In this document: positions 46,427 through 59,690 of the stretch, one piece after another | Layout of the letters: each line of letters begins with the position of its first letter | Numbering within the stretch: the first letter of the stretch is position 1 | NCBI RefSeq assembly: GCF_009389715.1 | Contig: NW_024068189.1 | Location: forward strand, 1-64,000 | Reading direction: 5' to 3' | DNA from: Phoenix dactylifera | Lineage: Eukaryota; Streptophyta; Magnoliopsida; Arecales; Arecaceae | Length of the DNA: 64,000 bases | Made by a program: the position numbers and the translations under genes | The notes under the pieces: generated by a model | What the model was told of the DNA's origin: nothing | The model's database searches: none | The model's input: the letters and a program-made list of their open reading frames with translations, nothing else

Positions 46427-47374
46427 AGGCCCCATTTAGGGAAGCTTTTGGAGGGCTTTCTAGCTTTTCAAAAATACTTTTGGATGAAAAAGAATGTTTG
46501 GTAAAAATTTCAAAAAGCTATTTTAGTTTTTCCAGAAAACTAAAAACAGATTTTTGAAAGAAGCTCTATTTTGGAGCTTTCAGAAAAAGCTGTTTTGAGC
46601 TTTATCGTAAAGCTGTTTTTTTGACCAAAATACCCATAATAAAATATAACAATTACATACTTTATTCTTTATAACCCTAAAAATCTGTTGGAGCCCTAAC
46701 AAAGAATCCTAGCCATGGATCAGACTCCCTTCCGTGCAAAAAAATGTATTTTTGTTTTCTATTTTTGTATCCATCTATTTAATATTATGTTATATTATGA
46801 AAAATTAATTCACGCTAATAATTATAATATTTTATACCTTTATTATTGTATTATACTATAAATATAATATTATATTACATTATATCATAATACATTAAAA
46901 TGTTATATTAAGTAATTTAATATTATGTTATATTATGAAAAATTAATGTACGCTAATAATTATAATATTTTGTACCTTTATTATTGTATTATACTGTAAA
47001 TATAATATTATATTACATTATATCATAATACATTGATATGTTATGTCAAATAATTTAATATTATATTAAAATATTATACTATCGTATACAATGTTATATT
47101 AGTATATTATAATAATATTATATTACATCATATATTTATATATTAATATAATTATATTTTATTATGTTTTGTTATATAATACTATACAATGTCCTTTATG
47201 GTAATTTTGTCATACAAAAATATTTTTTTATTTTGTTCACCAAACACATGTTAAAGTGCCACAATACTTTAGAAATGTAGTTACCAAACAGCAAATAGCC
47301 TTTTATAAAAGCTCTATTTCAAAAAGCTCTACTTCCAACAACTCTACTGCTAACAGCTTTTCCAAACAGGGCCT
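46427..47374. mobile_element. TIR element with AT-rich core (MITE-like, 948 bp)
   Basis: The left end AGGCCCCATTTAGGGAAGC and the right end read inward AGGCCCTGTTTGGAAAAGC are inverted repeats. The inner sequence on both arms is rich in AAAGCT. The core (about 46740-47160) is almost pure AT and has a 138-bp tandem duplication. No coding. The ends resemble common plant hAT- or Harbinger-type MITE termini; a clean target duplication could not be defined (flanks CTTA and TAAC). Confidence 0.65.
46779..47054. repeat. 138-bp tandem duplication inside the TIR element
   Basis: Two units (46779-46916 and about 46917-47054), both running TTAATATTATGTTATATTAT, ATGAAAAATTAAT, GCTAATAATTATAATATTTT, ACCTTTATTATTGTATTATA, with few differences. 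Confidence 0.85.
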
Positions 47375-48288
47375 AACTCAACTAGTAGAGATAATTAACT
47401 TTGTAGTTAACTTTGTTGCAAGCTGTTAGAATTGAAATGCCCTGTTCTTCGAGCCCCCCCTAGATCTGAATTGATAATATATTTTTACTATTACTATGTA
47501 TTAGTAAAAGCTGCCAACCTACGGAACAGTGAAAAGCTCCCTAGTTGAGCAAATTCTCCCCTACTCTTTACTCTAATGAACAGATAGTCATTAATGATTA
47601 TCTGTTTAAACAACAGATTTAATCATGTAACAGCATATCGATCTGAGTATCCAAAACCTCCCCAAAATTGTTGCAACTCATGGTCTTTTACAAGCCACCT
47701 AAGGCAAGGTTAACAATTGAACCCCACCTATCACACCAAACCTGGGTTTTTACCTGGCAGAACTCTTGCCATTGATAGCTGCTCCACATTGTTCCATCTG
47801 ACTATGAAGCAAACCCAGTAAGATAACCAGACAAGATTGCCTTCCGTAATATAACAAGTTGAGACATCCAAGCCAAACAAGGTTACAAAGAGACCGAAGA
47901 GTTGAAATAAATGAATTAGCCAAATATTACAGAAATTAATATCCAAAATTAGAATGCTCCCCCATGAATTCCCAAATATTACAAGCGTATACCGCCCTAT
48001 TTAAGGGAAAACCTTCTCTAATATGCAACACCAAAGCCAAAAAAAGAGGGAAAAAAAAACCGAGCTAATACCAACACCTTTTTTACCATTGAAACCATTA
48101 TACCTCCTTTCACCTTAACCCTTCATTTCTGTCCACCTTCCCAGATTTTATTCATTTACAACCCGGGAGTATATCCCCATCTAGTATGCCATCAAGACCA
48201 TTTACCCCCACCTCAAAATATGAAGATAATAAACGAAAACATTAATACAATGTTTTCCCTTGTTCTTTTACAGAAATGGTGAACTTAA
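47375..48288. other. Intergenic and 3' flank of the WAV3-like gene
   Basis: No gene was recognised. The last few hundred bases (about 48040-48288) are likely the 3' UTR of the minus-strand ligase gene. Confidence 0.4.
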
Positions 48289-51200
48289 TTACCTTGGCTG
48301 CGGTTGTGTCGCGAAGGATGAGGACCTGACCGGATGGATTGGTGGGTTGAGAAGCCATGGAGATGGACTCAATGTCTGCGATCGCTCTAGCATGTTGACC
48401 ATAGATGGTGTCTGATAGGCATGAATAAGACTAACACTGTCTGTCGAGTCCCCACGCAATGTTGCCCTCTGCCATGAATGTGAGCTGAGCCCTGATAGCA
48501 CATATGCCCTCCCAGAAGCCTCGTACCTCTGCCGATTAGCCATCCTCTCCTGCATCTCCTTCAGCTCTGCATCCAGAGCCAAGCACAACCTGTCACCAGA
48601 TCGTCCTGCCAGGGATTCAGACAATATCCTTCGACGCTCCTCCAGGATGGACACTGCATCAGATAGCGCACCCTGCTCAGCTGCAGCCCTCGCAGCTTCC
48701 ATAGCCTCTGCAGCCTGAACACGATTCTTCTCACGGTCGACCTCAATTGACATGGTCTGGCCTGCAACAACCTCTGGCCTCTGAATCCTCAGTTCTTCAC
48801 CTTCCAAGTTGACAGTCTCATTCATTACTGGATCTCTATAGGAACAACACACCTTCAGCAGCACGATCTCTTCACGGGCTGGTGGAATGTTTACAGATAC
48901 CAGGAAGTCCCTTTCTTCATCGGCATACAGGTCACCCAAATCAATTGATCCACTCCGTCCATCACCTGCCACCTGACTTGCATAGCTGCCTGACTTGATT
49001 GGAGCAAGTTGCACACCTGGGTGCACACACTCCACACCCACCCACGTCTCTTGCACAACCACACTCAGGAGCCCGCCGATGCATTGAGCAAATGCATCTT
49101 GAATTGCACCCTCAGTCTCAATAAAAGAAAAAGTCCCACCAGAGGTTTCTGAGATTGAATGCATGGAAGCAGAGTCGTGATCTGCACCAAAACCAAAGGC
49201 ATGGACAGGTATTTGATAGCTGGTTGCACCACGAATAGAGGATGGAACAAGTGATTCATAGTCTACTTGTGAACGCTGAGTTCCGCCAGAATTAGAGGCT
49301 ACAGTATATGTGTCCTGCCCATCAGAGAGAAGAATGATGCTGCATACCGGGTTCTTCTCCCTACGCTCCTCAATCACCTTGGCCCCCTTCCTGAGTCCCT
49401 CAGCAATGTTAGTGCCACCATTGGCCACCAACGAATTGACAGCTTGCAAGGCCTGCTGCCTACCAGAGTCAGACATCCGACGGAGGTGGAAGAGTCGGCG
49501 TGCAGTTGAAGAGAAGGCAATGACAGAAAGCCTATCAGAGGGTCCTAGGGTTTGGATAACAAACCCCATGGCACGCTTAAGAAGTGCCAGCTTTGTGCCA
49601 GCCATGCTGCCACTTACATCAAGCACTGTGACAAGGTCTACAGGAGCACGAGAGGTTTGTGAGGCTGTTGAGCTTGCATTGATGTTTCGGCTAGAAACCT
49701 GGTCTGTGCTGGCGTGTGGGGCCTTCAGATGGATCAGGATGGTGAAGCTCTCTCGGGAGGCTGACTGAGGAATGGCAGAGAATTCCGGGTACACCTTGAC
49801 CTCCACTGTTTTACTACATCCACGTTGGGAGTTTCTAGTTGTATCAGGCTGCAAGTCTAGAGGCTCGTCGTCATTGAAATAGATTGGCTCTGAAGTGTGG
49901 AATAGAGGAGTGAGGTGGTGCTGCCGGTTTGCAGAATCTGCACGAGGAAGCCGACGCACAACAGTCATATAGCCTTCTTCTTGAGGCCAGTTAATTGGGT
50001 TTACTCGCGCTCTCCCATGAGGATGCTCAGAGGGAGGGGGGGCCTGGAAGGGGATCTCCTTCCACTTGGCTCTGCATACAGGGCACACACGGTTGCCATG
50101 CTTCACATTTGACGCTATGCAATGAAAGTGAAATGTATGGGAGCATTCTGCAGTGAAGAGGGCATGGCCATGGCCTGATTTCATGGTGACAAGGCATATA
50201 GCACATGTTCTCTGAAAGTGAAAATTACAAGGAGCAAAGTCAATATTTCTAATTCGTAAATAATAACAGATTACGTTGTGCAAATGGTAACATTCTAGAT
50301 CTAGTCAGCACAGCTAATTTATGAAAAACTGTATCTGCGCTGAAGCAGGGCAAAGAACAAGGGAAAAATAAACAACTGAAGATGAAACCACACAGAAAGC
50401 GTTCCGAGGTAAGGCCATTAACATAATCTAGTTCTTTGCAGGAGAACATTTAGCAAGCCCGTAGTTCTGCAATCTCTTTTTAACATTATACCATTATTTG
50501 CAATGGGGCTCAATGAAAAATGCTAAACGAAAAATGTTAATCTTATCAGATCATGCTAAACTTAATAGCAGCAATATACAAGTGCATGCAACAATGATAA
50601 TTAACCATGTGACAGTAAAATATCACCTACGCTCAACCCCTGTTTTTCTAAACAATCTTAAAACTGCATTTTCACTTCCTACAGAAATAAGCTTCCATAA
50701 AATACATAATACTTCAGTTGTAAATCAATATCTACTGATGGAATAAGGTAAAGTCTAACTGAAGCCATTTTACACAAATGAACTAACTGAACTAGTATCA
50801 AACTCAGATGGAGTAATCAGCCAACAGTTTAAACATAACAAAGAAAAGCTCATAGAGTAACCAGGGAAGAATCACTACCAAAACTTAATAAATAAGCAGA
50901 TGCAGATACCATGTTAACAATCAAAATAGACAATGATAGTGTATTCAAATTTTGGTATATTGGATGGAGGGTAAGGCTGATATTGGATCGGATATTAGTA
51001 TATCCATATCTATATTTGTTTTGTTTGATGAATATAGACACGAACACGGATGTTAATTAGATGTAAAAATTTATATACATATTTATTTTAAACGGATACA
51101 GATACAAATCGGATTCCAAAAGTATGGATATAAATACGGATATAAATCGGATATAAAGAATCAAAGATATTACTAAGTAGATGATCAATTAAATTAATAG

Positions 51201-52626
51201 TATATTAATAATGGTCATTTATTTTTCTTAAAAATTTATGAGTGCTATATAAAATTAAATAGGATTACAAATAAAACCGGATATTCGGATATGGATGGGA
51301 TAGTTTTCTATCCATCTCCATATCTATTTTTCTTTAATGGATATGGATACGGATATGAATATTAGTCGGATGCTCAAATTTCTATCCATATCCAGATAGT
51401 TTCGAATATGAAAATAAATCCAGACAGATATTATCCGATTCACTTTCACCCCTAATGCAGCAAATATAAATATATATATATATATATATACATAACAAGG
51501 TTATCCATCTACCGATCAAAACAGTATCAAGATTCAAGTTGTTTATTAGCAAAGCAAAATCTAGGAAGATTGTTAAAAATTTCAGTCTAGATGGGATGAT
51601 ACTCAAGTTTTAGCTAAGAATATTTTTTTTCAAGCTTTCATAAATATCCAAAACATGAATCAGAATTTCTACATCCACTTCCCAAGATACAAATTGAGTA
51701 AAAGTTACAGGACCATGAGTTAAAGCAGGAAATCTTTGACCAACTTGCCCACCAAAATGACGGCCAAAATCATCATTTGCCATTAAATTCCTCTCAACTT
51801 ATCCTTGTGGAATGCTTGCCAAAAACGGTCAGCAGGCTCACGGTTTAAAAAAGAAAAAGAAAACAAAAAAGCTCTTCTCATGAAACAGTAGTGTTGCTGA
51901 CCAAGGAAGCGACTTTCCCTTTCAAGGACCCCGGGAGATTAAAAAAAGAAAGGCAGTCCGAATTTTTCCCTCTTTTCTAATGAACAAGAATGGCTCGTGG
52001 TCCTCTATGGAACTGCTGCACGTCATCCTCCACAGAAGAACAGAGATAAAATAGAAAGGAAAAGGAAAAAGAGAAATAAAACACCACCACCCAAATGCAT
52101 GATTTGAAAGAACAACTGCAAAAAGATAAGCAAAAGAAGAGAAAACCAACACGGAGTTCGTGAAAAGATGAAACCCCAAATGTAAGCACATTTCTACTTC
52201 AAAATCCCGAAAAGATCTCATTTGCCATGGAAAAAAAAAACATGTTTTTATGCTTCAAAACAACAAGGGAATATCTTAATTGCACGACAATTCAAAAAAA
52301 AAAAAGCAGAAAAAAATGAAACATTCGACAAGGATTAGGTGATGAATCTAAAGAGAGAACAAAGGGCACACCTTTGACGATCTGCTCCCGGATTTGGAAA
52401 GCCTGAGGCCGGCGGAGGTCGGGGTGGGCGTCGTCGGCATGAGCGCCTGGTAATCCGACGCCCCCCAAGGCGACACCGGAGCCGCCTCCGACGCCGCACC
52501 ATCCGACGACGTCCCGGAGGCGTGCCCGCCGGAAGGCGAGCCACCGTCATCGTCCAGATTGCCCGGAACATAGACGCAAAGATTCACCGCCAGCGCCCTC
52601 TTCGCTCGCCTCCACGCGGTCTCCAT
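48289..52626 (-). CDS. RING-H2/VWA E3 ubiquitin ligase, WAV3/WAVH-like (2 exons)
   Basis: An E3 ubiquitin ligase of the WAVY GROWTH 3 family, which in Arabidopsis acts in root gravitropism and auxin-related responses. Exons on the minus strand are 52372-52626 (85 codons, phase 0) and 48289-50211, giving about 725 aa, close to the family length. The start METAWRRAKRALAVNLCVYV is the family N-terminus; upstream codons in frame lack ATG. A Ser/Pro/Gly-rich linker leads to LRLSKSGSRSSK at the exon junction. The RING-H2 finger is residues about 88-131 (CAIC, CSHTFHFHC, CPVC). The von Willebrand A domain starts near residue 276 with LVTVLDVSGSMAG (MIDAS DxSGS), then GGTNIAEGL and LLSDGQDTY. A beta-rich and helical C-terminal part ends near FATQPQPR. 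The intron (2.16 kb) contains repeat R1 copy B. No defect seen. Confidence 0.95.
50968..51452. repeat. Dispersed repeat R1, copy B, in the WAV3-like intron
   Basis: Starts AGGGTAAGGCTGATATTGGA, ends (read inward) AGGGGTGAAAGTGAATCGGA. It is collinear with copy A at 7114-7651 but lacks its TA expansion. It lies wholly within the intron of the ligase gene. Confidence 0.65.
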
Positions 52627-53090
52627 TGCCCACTCCCTAACCAACACCCCCTCCTTCTCGTGCCACTAGGGTGTGTTTGCTCGGAAACCCCGGACCCGAC
52701 GAGCTCAAATCCGAGGGTTTCTCGTTCTCCACGTACTCCTTGGAACAAGGAGCGGATCTCGGAGCAAGAGGTGCCAAGATTGGATTTTTTTTATCCGGTT
52801 TCCGTGGAATGGGGATAGAATCGAAATACAGGAGAGGAGGGGAGGGAAAACAGGGGGAGGCCGGGTTAGGAGGAGCACTGGGTCGCGAGAAAGATCTGGT
52901 GCTCCTCTTCTTTAGCTAGCCCAGCCGCCATTAAAGAGAGAGAGGAGGGCGAAAGAGAAAGAGAGTTAGAGAGAGAGAGTTTTGACCTTCGAGAGCAGCC
53001 TTTTGGGGAACGGGGAGCGGAGGGAGCGGAGGAGAAGAGATTTGCGTGGCGAGAAATATATTGCAAAATTTATGGGCCTTTGACTTCACA
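52627..53090 (-). promoter_or_regulatory. 5' UTR and promoter side of the WAV3-like gene
   Basis: A GC- and GA/CT-rich region upstream of the start codon, including GA repeats at about 52936-52980. Frames open on both strands here are compositional. No TATA box was assigned. Confidence 0.4.
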
Positions 53091-54393
53091 CTGCCCCTCA
53101 TTCATTACACGACGGTGAACGAGAACCGTGGATTTAAAAGGAACCGCGTTTCCATCTTGGGTTCCAGGGCCAATGATTTGGATTTCATTTGGCTAAATTA
53201 TTTTTAAACTTAATTTTTTGATTGCATACAAAAGAATTATTTATTGAACAATGATTTGGATAAATAGTATTTCATTTTTATTCTTGACGGGTATTTTAAT
53301 ATAATAAGGATGGTTATAATGTTATTACTTTAATTTCAAAAATTGAAATCCATGCATATTCAAGAAAATAATGTCAAGGTAGCTATTATAATGGCCAATA
53401 ACAATTTAAAAAAGGTAAAAAAATTCATGTGTGATTGTTATTTTTTTATTTTTTATTAGTCATTTTTATTTGATTTCATCAATACAAGTTGTATAGGAAG
53501 CTTGCAAAATTGAAAGTAATAATTATAAAAATGTTAGCATAACTTTTATATAGATATTGTTAGTTAGATAATTAGTTATTATTCTACCATTCTTGTTATA
53601 TAACAAATTATTATTGTTGAGCATATTTGTTATTTATTTGACTAGGATAAGTTCTTATTTACTTTCTTTATATTGGCTAGAAAAAATTAGAAAAACAATG
53701 ATTCCTGCAGAAAATTTATGATTGAATTTCTATTGTCTATTATCACAAAAGATTCTGTATTCTGTTCATTATTTTTTTGTTAAAATGACCAACAAGAGAC
53801 GTTATAACAAACAATGACTTTATCGCCAAACTACCATACAATATTATTAAGTTCTCTCGACTCTATTGCTAAATAAATTCAGTCGAACGCCAATTTATTA
53901 AGTAATTAATACTGTTTCTATTTCAAATAGAAGATAGTAATTGTAGATTTGTGATGTCAACATTGATTAAACTTCAATGTGATATTCTCATATACCAAAA
54001 TCACCTTTGCTCAATTGCCACTTCCAAATGGATTGACATTCGTGCTATAATCCAAAAAATTATATTTTCATAAGGAACCATGTTTGAGTATTATTACTCT
54101 CCTAGGTGGATGGTAAAATTACAGCAGCTGCATTTCAGTTGTTACAGAGAAACTGTGACATTGTTGCAACTTGGACCAAGATATGGGAATCACTAGTAGG
54201 TCAGTTTTTTTCTCCGTTTCGAGAGCCGTTTCCGTTTCCGCTTTTTTAGGGGTATTTTTGTAATACCAAAATATATATTACTTAACGGTGGGTCTTGTGG
54301 GCTCGTCCAACCACGAGCTAGAAAAAGAAGCGGAGAGAGAAAGTGGTAGGCGCTGCACCACGAGATTTCAACCCTAAAATTAAAGGGAAGCGA

Positions 54394-54395
<2 letters not shown>
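53091..54395. other. AT-rich intergenic DNA
   Basis: No gene or bordered repeat was recognised. Confidence 0.45.

Positions 54396-54396
<1 letters not shown>

Positions 54397-54433
<37 letters not shown>
54397..54433. repeat. (GA)n microsatellite
   Basis: About 18 GA repeats. Confidence 0.9.
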
Positions 54434-54437
<4 letters not shown>

Positions 54438-55248
54438 TACCAAGGAAAGAGAAGAGGCCAGAAAAATTCAAAGCATCATACAACTATACAAGTGGAAGAT
54501 TAGCTGTAGAGCGGCACTGCCATCAATAAACCTAGGCTATGACCACATGTACACTTAAAAACCTATGCTATGACCACATGGAGTCTTAGGGACAGCTGAT
54601 GGTAGCTCATTATCTTAATTTAAGGGACGTCCAGTTGGCCGGAGTCCAAAAGAGTTAAGTTAAATAGTTAGAAGCTCTAACTTTACTTGATTTAAAATAT
54701 TTGTATTTAAAATTCACCTCGAGATCTATCAAATTTTAAGATCTAAATTTGAACTCGATTCGATTACAAAATAGTAACGCTTGAGATCGACTCAATTCGA
54801 ATCTCGATTGTAATTAAAAATATAGTTACAATAAAATATAACATAATATTATATTTTAAATATTAAATTAGTAATATACTATTAATAAAATATAATATTA
54901 TTAAATATATATATATATATATATTTGATTAGGCTCACAGGCTTGTGAGCCAAGTATTTTACTATTCTACTTGACTTGAAAAACTATTCGAGCTACTTAA
55001 GTTTAGTAATAGTCAAGTTGAATCGAGCTTGCATAACTCACAAGCTACTCGGCTTATTTGCACCTCTAATGGCAACCATGAATCATGGTTATCTTTTATC
55101 CTCCACTTTTTAATGTGGACACCTCTTCTCCACGGTGGATGAAAAAATCATTATACCACCTAATGTTCCCAAGGGAAAGGTATAAAATTAGAAGCATAAA
55201 CTTGGTCTAAGTGATGGCAAAATTGTTAAAGTGATGGAGGTAGGCATA

Positions 55249-55250
<2 letters not shown>
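54434..55250. other. Intergenic with small direct repeat and old dispersed repeat
   Basis: A direct repeat of about 22 bp occurs at 54528 and 54559 (AACCTAGGCTATGACCACAT and AACCTATGCTATGACCACAT). Positions 54640-55070 carry AGCTT/GAGCT-rich sequence resembling the decayed repeat at 900-1560. No gene. Confidence 0.4.
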
Positions 55251-55251
<1 letters not shown>

Positions 55252-55334
<83 letters not shown>

Positions 55335-55350
55335 TTATTTATTTATTTAT
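55252..55350. repeat. Compound (CT)n(AT)n(TTTA)n microsatellite
   Basis: Three simple repeats in direct succession: about 20 CT, about 20 AT and 6-7 TTTA. Confidence 0.95.
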
Positions 55351-57692
55351 TTATTTAGATTAGTTACATAATTAAGCCAAAGATGCCGAGAAATGTCATG
55401 AGGATGTTGTTGAAAGGTAAACAAAGACAATATGATAATATTTCCTTGGCTGTTTTTTCTTTTTTTTGTTTGGTAGCATACTTTCTTAGTTGTTGATAGG
55501 AACATTTACATTGACTTTGAGACACAATATGACAGAAACTTCTTTCAACCAGCATCCTTGCATCATTAACTCTTTACCTAGAAAACATGTGGAGGACCAT
55601 GATCCCTTGTCCCATGGGATTTGATCATTGCGCATATCATGCTTGAAAGGAGGCCACCGAAGTGCCCACTAATAAAACCAACCAAAAAAAGGAAACCGGA
55701 GGCCAATGAGCTAAAGCAACCCTGGCGCCGTTTCCGAGCGGTGGATCGCATTCGCATCATGGTCTCTTTCACGGAACCAATGGTAAGCTCGCGGCTTTGG
55801 TTTTGTGGGCGCGGGCCCCACATCGTGATGCCGGCTCGACGGCGGGTGGAACTCAATCCGGTCTCACGTGCCCACCATCCACCTCAGCTGCCGTCTTGTG
55901 GGGCCCCGCTTAGGTCGCACCATGGATGGAACAATACCCGGGCTCATTTGGTTCGTGAAAAAAAAAAAAAAAAAGAGAAAAATGTGGTCAACGAAAAAGT
56001 AATGAGATGCCTCTTGTTTGGTTGGAGTTTCAAAAAAGAAAGACGGAAAAGTTGCATTTCAATAAAAATATGATTTCCATTTTTATTTTTTTCCAAAAAA
56101 ATCCTTCAGTATTAAAGAGGCATAAAAGATCTAATTTTTATTAAGGGTATAGTAGAAATTACACAAAATTTTTTTAAAAAAGTGGATGGTCAACTAAATA
56201 TAAACACTGTGTAAATTTGTCACTTTGTCATTAGAACATAGTCATAAGTTAATGAGAGAGGACTTGAGTTCTAACTTGATTAGGCCCACTATGAGCGTTA
56301 CAACGAAGGATAACGATTTCGAGCTATGGCTCTCATAGCCACAACAGCAGTATTAAAACTATGGACCTAAATTTGGTTAGTTTGGATTCTAGGGTATGGT
56401 TAGGTCTATGCCACTATGTTGGATTGGATTCTAAGACTAGGACATGCCAAGATAGGGTAAAGTTGCAACCACCTTGAGCTAAACCAATTGAATAGGCTTG
56501 ATGGATCCGGTGGGATTCTTAAAATTGCATCAAGCCGAAATAGCTAAATTTAACAAACTTTGATTAGAACTTTGATATGGTATGCTTTTAAGAAGGAGCA
56601 GCAGCAGTAGAAGAAGAAACATGAAGAAAGAGATTTGTTTTTGGTCAATTCTAGACTAGGAAATAAGGTCTTTGATAACTGGACAGGGATCAAAACAAGT
56701 TTGCTGAAGGACGGTGTTAGTCTTTTCATGTGCCAACATTACAATCAAAGGATTCGAAACAACAATGAACATAGCTTATTTAATAGAGACTTGTCGTTCT
56801 TTAAAATTTATCTAATTGCAAAATTTAGCACTAGATCATTAAGACTGGAAAGGCCGGATTTACGTGGATCGATCCGAACCCATAATATTGGTCAGGTGTG
56901 GCCCCAAATATAGATGCATAGAACATTTAAGTCGAAGTTTAGGTCTACAAAAAGTGTACCCGAACTCGATCTAGTAAAATATAAATACATATGATATGAA
57001 ATTGGTGTTTATGAATTTGATCAGATCTAAATCTAGACTCGATAGTTTATTCCATATATAGCATAAATTTCTCTTATGCCGATCACATTTTTTATAATGG
57101 TTCCCTTTTGAGACTTGAACCTAAAATGCATTAGATCCGGACCGGATAAGTGCCGGCTAGGGTATAGATCTTAACATACCAAACCCAGCATCCTTGGAGG
57201 CACTTTTCCTATTGCCAGTGATTATAATAAGGGTCTATGATTTGTAACTTTTTATCAACAGAGTCAAGAGTTAAGTATCCCAACCATGTGGCAGGTTGAA
57301 TTCTTATTGCCCTTGGTTGTTTTCTCAACTTCTCTTTAGGCAATTGGTCCTACTTGAGAATCACAACATCATGCAGAGTTCATAGCAATAGTAAGTTAAT
57401 AACATGATAAGCTTTTTGAGTAGACTATCTTAAACTAAAACCCATGGGATCAACAAATCTCAATTGTTATATGGCTTGATGGCACTTCACTTTAGAGAGC
57501 CCCTGTAATATTTTTTTCAGTTGAGGTATTTTTGGCCTGATTGGGTGGCTCATCAACATCATCCCTGACCACCACAACAATTCATATTCTACTCATTATA
57601 ATCCAGAACAAGTAAATTTAAAGCAGGGGTAAAATTTCACTGTCAATGGAATGGTCAATTACATTTCAACTGATCTTTTTTTTATTTGTAAT

Positions 57693-57737
<45 letters not shown>

Positions 57738-58134
57738 TTGTCATAGTGTGATTTCTTCGTAAACCAGGATTATTTTGATGCTTCAATTAGTCTACCCTTC
57801 CTATATATACTGTCAGGGACATTAAGTAGCCTTTAGACTATAGACGAAGTGATAGATACGTAGACAATCTAAGCATGAGAAACTGAAAGCAAATGATGAA
57901 AAATAGGAAAATGTGTGATTACAAGAATTATTTAGAAATATCCGTATCTTTTAAATAACCTTTTAAATCTTAACTGCATGGAAGAACTAGTATAAGTGCA
58001 TGCAAATTCCATATAAATGTGTACAAGACTAAAAATTAAATGCTAATGGTCAAAAGACTGCATGTTAGAGGAAGTCTGAAAAAGAACTAGGTATTAAGTT
58101 TCTCTGTAAATACTAACGTTAGGTATGCACTAAG
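55351..58134. other. Intergenic region, no recognised gene
   Basis: Positions 55600-55960 are GC-richer, with open frames on both strands (55578-55856 minus, 55621-56073 plus), but neither shows a known domain. A TA microsatellite lies at 57697-57735. The rest is AT-rich. Confidence 0.4.
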
Positions 58135-58320
58135 ATTTTCTGTCTTGGTACCGGACCTCGTACCGATGCCATGCTAGCGTAATAGCGGTACAATACGATA
58201 CAGATTTTTTTTACCATACCGAGTGTCGGTACACTATCCGTATCGGATACCGGTACCGAACCGATACGGTACGGTATGCCCCATACAGCTTGGTTCATGC
58301 CGGTAAGGCATACTATGGTA
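58135..58320. repeat. Dispersed GGTAC-rich repeat R2, copy B
   Basis: Matches 19195-19325 in order: TTGGTACCGGACCTCGTACC, ATGCTAGCGTAATAGCGGTA, CAATACGATACAGATTTTTT, CATACCGAGTGTCGGTACAC. It is followed by several CCGGTACCG/CGATACGGTACGG words that form short palindromes. Non-coding. Confidence 0.55.
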
Positions 58321-58386
58321 TGCATGGACGGTAGAATATCAAAATTTATCATGAGAAGCACAAAACCACTAGAAAACCAAGTAAAG

Positions 58387-58420
<34 letters not shown>
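58387..58420. repeat. (CT)n(CA)n microsatellite
   Basis: About 8 CT repeats followed by about 9 CA repeats. Confidence 0.9.
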
Positions 58421-59094
58421 TCATCTGGTCTATGGAGAGAGTTTGGTGTGTTCAAAGCCAAGAATTTATGTTTTAAATTAGTGTCAACATAGAGCCATTG
58501 CAGGCATGGTTTCCTAAAGAAATTTTGAAGATGATGTTAGGTAGGTCCATCTCCAGGAAACCCACTATGAAGTATGGATCCTAGGCAAGAACAAGCTACT
58601 AGATGAGCCCTATAAGAGTTTGTTTGGCAAAAGCTCTAGGTGACTTAAACTTGAGAAAATAATGGAGCACTTGGACGAGTGAAATAAGAGTGAAAGACCA
58701 GAGGTTAATCTCGATGGCCATCTTTTCCGGAAAAAGTTAAAACTTAATGTTAATCACCAAAAGACAAAATAAGGTTCTTGGACATGGATCACCAGGATAG
58801 TTCCCAAAGAATTATTTCAGCCCTTGACCTTTGTGAGCTCCTATTCCAACCCCCAGAACGGGCGCGCTCTAATGTACTCGTAGTGGATACCGTTGTCATT
58901 CCATTTTGCAGCATTATTGACCCAATAAAACTTTCAAACCGTTTATAGCCGCGGTAGAAAGGGATGGGAGTAGATGTAAGTAGAGGAGAAACAGCATGAT
59001 TAGAAATTCTCAATCATTTAAAAGTAGCTAAATGGCATTTAAAGATAGGAAGGAAATACTGATCTATCTTCATAGAAAACTATAGCTTTCCCAC

Positions 59095-59690
59095 TTGGGT
59101 CTCCTATTCTACTCATGCAGCGATCCGAATGGTTTTTATTATCTGAGAGCCCCCATTTTGAGTTTCCTCGAGATCAACTTTGATGGCAGTATGACGGATA
59201 GTCATAGCAGAGAAGGAGCCGATTTTGTTATCCGAGGTCCGGACTCTATAAGGATAGCTGCAGGCGAAGCTCCGGTCTTTAATATCTCAGTTCCTAGAGT
59301 GGAGCTGAAAGCGATGTGGGTTGGCATCAGCTATGCAAGGCAAGTTTTGCAAGTTGACTTCATTGTTGTTGAATGTGACTTAGCTACGTTGGTTAGGTAG
59401 ATCTAGGGTCACATGGGGATGGCAATCACCCATCCACTCCATATGACATTTTGAGAAACCTAAGGGAATCTACACCCTTGGTGGCTAGGCACATCTATAG
59501 AGAGGTGAAGGAGGCAGCTGATTGGGTCGTCTCTTATGTAGCATAACATTCTGGTGAAGTTTTATGGATCGATATGTCAACCATCCCGCCTCCACTCTAT
59601 AATATTTTATTTTCTAATTTTGCTAAATATATTCATACCATATATGTATGATCCATCCGTCTCACCGAAAAAGGCAAAAAAAAAAAAAAA
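59095..59690 (+). pseudogene. LINE 3' end with RNase H-like domain and poly(A)
   Basis: The frame from 59095 contains FLEINFDGSMTDSHSREGAD, FVIRGPDS, VPRVELKAMWVGISYARQVL and FIVVECDLATLVR, the RNase H-like (RVT_3) domain found at the C-terminus of plant LINEs. A stop at 59398-59400 interrupts it. Further pieces (for example HIYREVKEAADWVVSYVA) follow in other frames to about 59545, and an A-run lies at 59676-59690. Decayed and 5' truncated; no target duplication found. Confidence 0.75.

Noticed and set aside
55578-56073. Opposing open frames of 92 and 150 codons
   Set aside because: No known domain, antisense to each other, no splice signals judged convincing. Kept as intergenic.
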